Of a stretch of 9,082 nucleotides of DNA, positions 7,033 to 9,082 are shown piece after piece. The translations under genes and the position numbers were made by a program. The DNA is taken from positions 1 to 9,082 of the forward strand of contig WRML01000066.1 of assembly GCA_009777165.1 (NCBI GenBank). Reading direction: 5' to 3'. Position 1 is the first letter of the stretch. Every line of letters begins with the position of its first letter. The stretch comes from Kiritimatiellota bacterium. Lineage in GTDB: Bacteria > Verrucomicrobiota > Kiritimatiellia > RFP12 > UBA1067. A model generated the notes under the pieces. It did not search any database. It was not told where the DNA came from and saw only the letters and a program-made list of their open reading frames with translations.

Positions 7033-7958
7033 GACAGGTGATCTGCGCGAAATGCCAGCAAACCGTTCCCATGCAGCAATCGTTCCTGCGAGACGACGAG
7101 ACGCTTTGCGAGGCGTGTTGCGGCGAGATCGAACGTACTGCCGCCAACACCCCGTCCAAACCACCCGTGCGGCAGATTGACCCGACCATCTGCCAGCGTT
7201 GCGGCAACGACAACAGCGTGACGCTGCCGACGGTCGCGCATCTGCATGCTTGCCCCGACTGTGCGCAAGTCATGTTGAATTTCCCGTTCCCGCGCTGGGT
7301 CAAGGCCTCCGCCGCCGGACTCCTCGCGCTGGTCGTTTTCTCGGCCGTTTGGAATATGCGGTTTCTGCTGGCGGTCTATGAAGGGAGACGTTGTGTGGCG
7401 GTGCTTTTCGGGCAGGGTGATTTTGCTACGGCAGAGCGGCTCGCCTATTCCGCATACGACCGTGTGCCGGAAGACCGCACGTTGCAAGCGCTCGCGTCCT
7501 TTTTCCGTGGCGTGACTGCCTTGAAAAACGATGACAGCAAAGAAGCCGTGGCGTTCCTGCGGAATGCGGATGAGGTTCTTCCTGACAAGCATTACGGAAC
7601 AGGGGGGCTCTTGCAGCAGGCGTTGCGGGGTGTCGCATTTGACGAAAAAGACTACGACACATTTCTCTCGCTTTCGCGTGAACTGGCGGAGCAGCATCCC
7701 AAAGATTTCATGGCTCAACTGAGTTTGGCATCGGCGTATGCGTGTCAATATGCCGTGACGGGCGAAACGAAATCCCGTGAGCAGACATTGCAGACGCTCG
7801 AAAAGGCCCGTTCGCTGGAGGGTGCGGATGATCCGTGGTTCAGCGAGTATGAACAGCGTATCATGCACCGCCTTGAGACACGGGAAATCATTTCCCCGAA
7901 AGAGTTCCAGCAACGTTTCCCCGACGGGTGGACAAAACAAGAGGAGGCCGCGCCATGA
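7029..7958 (+). CDS. Double zinc-ribbon, single-pass membrane protein with TPR-like domain
   Basis: A 309-residue protein with three clear parts. The first 80 residues hold two four-cysteine clusters, C6-C9-C27-C30 and C55-C58-C75-C78, each typical of a zinc ribbon. One transmembrane helix follows at about 90-115 (KASAAGLLALVVFSAVW). Residues from about 120 on are helical and read like degenerate TPR or Sel1-type repeats, for example GDFATAERLAYSAYDRVPED. By the positive-inside tendency (RWVK before the helix) the ribbons would be cytosolic and the repeat region periplasmic, although MRF and EGRR follow the helix, so topology is not certain. AAAGGA (7014-7019) lies 9 nt before ATG. The stop overlaps the next gene by ATGA. 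It may act as a membrane sensor or scaffold for the metalloprotease encoded next. The family is not one I can name. Confidence 0.88.
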   Translation: MRQVICAKCQQTVPMQQSFLRDDETLCEACCGEIERTAANTPSKPPVRQIDPTICQRCGNDNSVTLPTVAHLHACPDCAQVMLNFPFPRWVKASAAGLLALVVFSAVWNMRFLLAVYEGRRCVAVLFGQGDFATAERLAYSAYDRVPEDRTLQALASFFRGVTALKNDDSKEAVAFLRNADEVLPDKHYGTGGLLQQALRGVAFDEKDYDTFLSLSRELAEQHPKDFMAQLSLASAYACQYAVTGETKSREQTLQTLEKARSLEGADDPWFSEYEQRIMHRLETREIISPKEFQQRFPDGWTKQEEAAP

Positions 7959-8476
7959 TCATCCCCGGATTTTTCATTTCCATCGTCACGTTCCCCGGTG
8001 TTATCGTCCACGAGGCGGCGCACCTGCTGTTCTGCAAGTGGCGTAAAGTCCCTGTGCTGGATGCCTGCTTCTTCCGTATCGGGAATCCGGCGGGATATGT
8101 CGTCCATGCGGAAACGGGAAACTTCACGACCTCGTTCCTGATCTCGATGGGGCCGTTCATCGTCAACTCATTGCTGTGCGTGCTGATCTGTTTCCCGGCT
8201 TACGCGCCCGTGAAAGTCTTCGGGCTGACGCACCCGCTTTCGTATGTTCTGCTGTGGTTCGGTGTCTCGATCGGGATGCATGCGTTCCCGTCAATGCAGG
8301 ATGCGTCCAACCTGTGGCAGTCGGCAAAGGTTGCGGCGCGGGGGGGCAACCTGCTGGCGATCGTCAGCTTCCCGTTGGTCATCCTCGTTTACCTTGCCAA
8401 CTTCGGCTCTGTCTTCTGGCTCGATTATTTTTACGGGCTGGCGCTGGGTCTGGGCTTGCCGTCGTTACTGCTTTAG
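7955..8476 (+). CDS. M50-like membrane metalloprotease with HEAAH motif
   Basis: A 173-residue, very hydrophobic protein with about five membrane segments (roughly 2-27, 60-82, 94-111 and two between 132 and 173). HEAAH (19-23) lies inside the first segment, as in site-2 (M50) intramembrane proteases. MGPFIVN (65-71) corresponds to the GPxxN signature of the second conserved helix, and HAFPSMQDASNLW (109-121) is placed where M50 enzymes carry the aspartate third zinc ligand, making D116 the candidate. It is shorter than RseP or SpoIVFB and has no PDZ or CBS domain. DUF3267-type putative zincins are the other family to consider. The start at 7955 is strongly supported by GAGGAGG (7941-7947) and the ATGA overlap with the zinc-ribbon gene. 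Proteolytic activity is inferred from motifs only, and the substrate is unknown; the neighbouring zinc-ribbon protein is the obvious candidate partner. Confidence 0.85.
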   Translation: MIIPGFFISIVTFPGVIVHEAAHLLFCKWRKVPVLDACFFRIGNPAGYVVHAETGNFTTSFLISMGPFIVNSLLCVLICFPAYAPVKVFGLTHPLSYVLLWFGVSIGMHAFPSMQDASNLWQSAKVAARGGNLLAIVSFPLVILVYLANFGSVFWLDYFYGLALGLGLPSLLL

Positions 8477-8487
8477 AGAGGTGTGCA

Positions 8488-9082
8488 ATGCAACGGATGC
8501 GGATAATCGTCGCCGTGCTACTGGGGGGTCTCGTGGCGTCCGCGGAGAACTGGGTGGCGAACCCCGGATTCGAGCAACTGGACGAGAAAGGCGGCGCGGC
8601 GGACTGGCGTTGGTGGACGCGCGAGGAAGGCGCCGGGCGTGTGGAGGTCACCGCCGACGAGCGCCACGAGGGTGAACGCGCGGTGCGCATCGTCCACGAG
8701 GGCGAGAAGGATTTCAACCTCGCCAACAGCCGCCGCAGGACGGTCACGCCCGGCGAGTCCTTCAAAATTACTTGCCGCATGAAGCGTACCGGCGACGCGA
8801 ACGCCGGCACGCTCAACATCGTGGGGCTCAAGGGCAAGGAGGTCGTGGACTGGTCCATCGGCCGGACGCGGGCCCCGCGCGGTGAGGGGTGGGTACTGTG
8901 CCAAGGGTGGGTCGTGGTGCCGGAGGGCGTGGACACGGTCTATGCGCGGGTCGTCGGCAGCGGCAAGTCCGATTTCTGGGTGGACGACGTGAGCACCATC
9001 CCCGACACCCCCCCCATGCCCGTCAAGGGCGCGAAGGTGGAGGGGTGGATGACCAATCGCCCGGTGGAGATTATGGGGCGCG
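8488..9082 (+). CDS. Secreted protein with CBM4/9-like N-terminal module, cut by window end
   Basis: The first 198 codons of a longer gene are present, and the frame is open to the edge. MQRMRIIVAVLLGGLVASA is a signal peptide with probable cleavage before ENW. It is followed by NPGFEQLDEKGGAADW, the opening typical of CBM4/9/22-like jelly-roll carbohydrate-binding modules. Strands follow through a closing DFWVDDVSTIPDTPP, the usual end of such a module (about residues 20-175). AGAGAGG (8475-8481) lies 6 nt before ATG and overlaps the stop of the metalloprotease gene, so co-transcription is possible. What follows the module is outside the window; a glycoside hydrolase or other polysaccharide-degrading enzyme is a reasonable guess and no more. 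It is more GC-rich than the cassette before it and has an eight-C run at 9008-9015. Confidence 0.85.
   Translation, partial: MQRMRIIVAVLLGGLVASAENWVANPGFEQLDEKGGAADWRWWTREEGAGRVEVTADERHEGERAVRIVHEGEKDFNLANSRRRTVTPGESFKITCRMKRTGDANAGTLNIVGLKGKEVVDWSIGRTRAPRGEGWVLCQGWVVVPEGVDTVYARVVGSGKSDFWVDDVSTIPDTPPMPVKGAKVEGWMTNRPVEIMGR

Overview
The window is high-GC bacterial DNA from about position 207 onward. It carries ordinary Gram-negative housekeeping genes (gyrB, prc/tsp, dapF and an LpxL-type lipid A acyltransferase) next to a less familiar three-gene cassette and the start of a secreted carbohydrate-binding-type protein. Outer-membrane lipid A and diaminopimelate genes indicate a diderm. Three features recall genomes of the PVC group (Verrucomicrobiota, Kiritimatiellota, Lentisphaerota), probably an uncultured member: the intergenic ACGCAGAT-type repeats, the GGGAT-type palindromes, and the style of the cassette. 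That placement is an inference from general recollection and not from a search.

Layout. Positions 1-206 are AT-rich (about 33% GC by hand count) with no recognisable gene. They join abruptly to a gyrB that lacks its first ~160 residues, so the join is either an assembly chimera or a real rearrangement. On the plus strand follow gyrB (to 1994), a tail-specific protease prc (2282-4540) and dapF (4676-5512). The two intergenic gaps carry related copies of one repeat module, each beginning exactly 19 nt after the preceding stop codon. The copy before dapF is a nearly complete 95-nt hairpin and the copy before prc is only its left half. A cluster of four GGGAT palindromes lies across the 5' end of prc and makes its start ambiguous.

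Convergent to dapF is an LpxL/HtrB-family acyltransferase on the minus strand (5557-6570). A divergent intergenic region holds a possible gene remnant, a perfect dyad and a sigma70-like promoter. It leads into a tightly packed plus-strand operon (6778-8476) of three genes joined by two ATGA stop/start overlaps: a small helix-turn-helix-like protein, a membrane protein with two cytosolic-type zinc ribbons and an external TPR-like region, and a small multispanning M50-like metalloprotease with HEAAH. Together they look like a regulatory or regulated-intramembrane-proteolysis module, and this is the best candidate for an undescribed system here.

The last gene (8488 to the edge) begins with a signal peptide and a CBM4/9-like jelly-roll module and is cut by the window end. 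Its 11-nt gap from the cassette permits co-transcription, but its composition and likely role differ.
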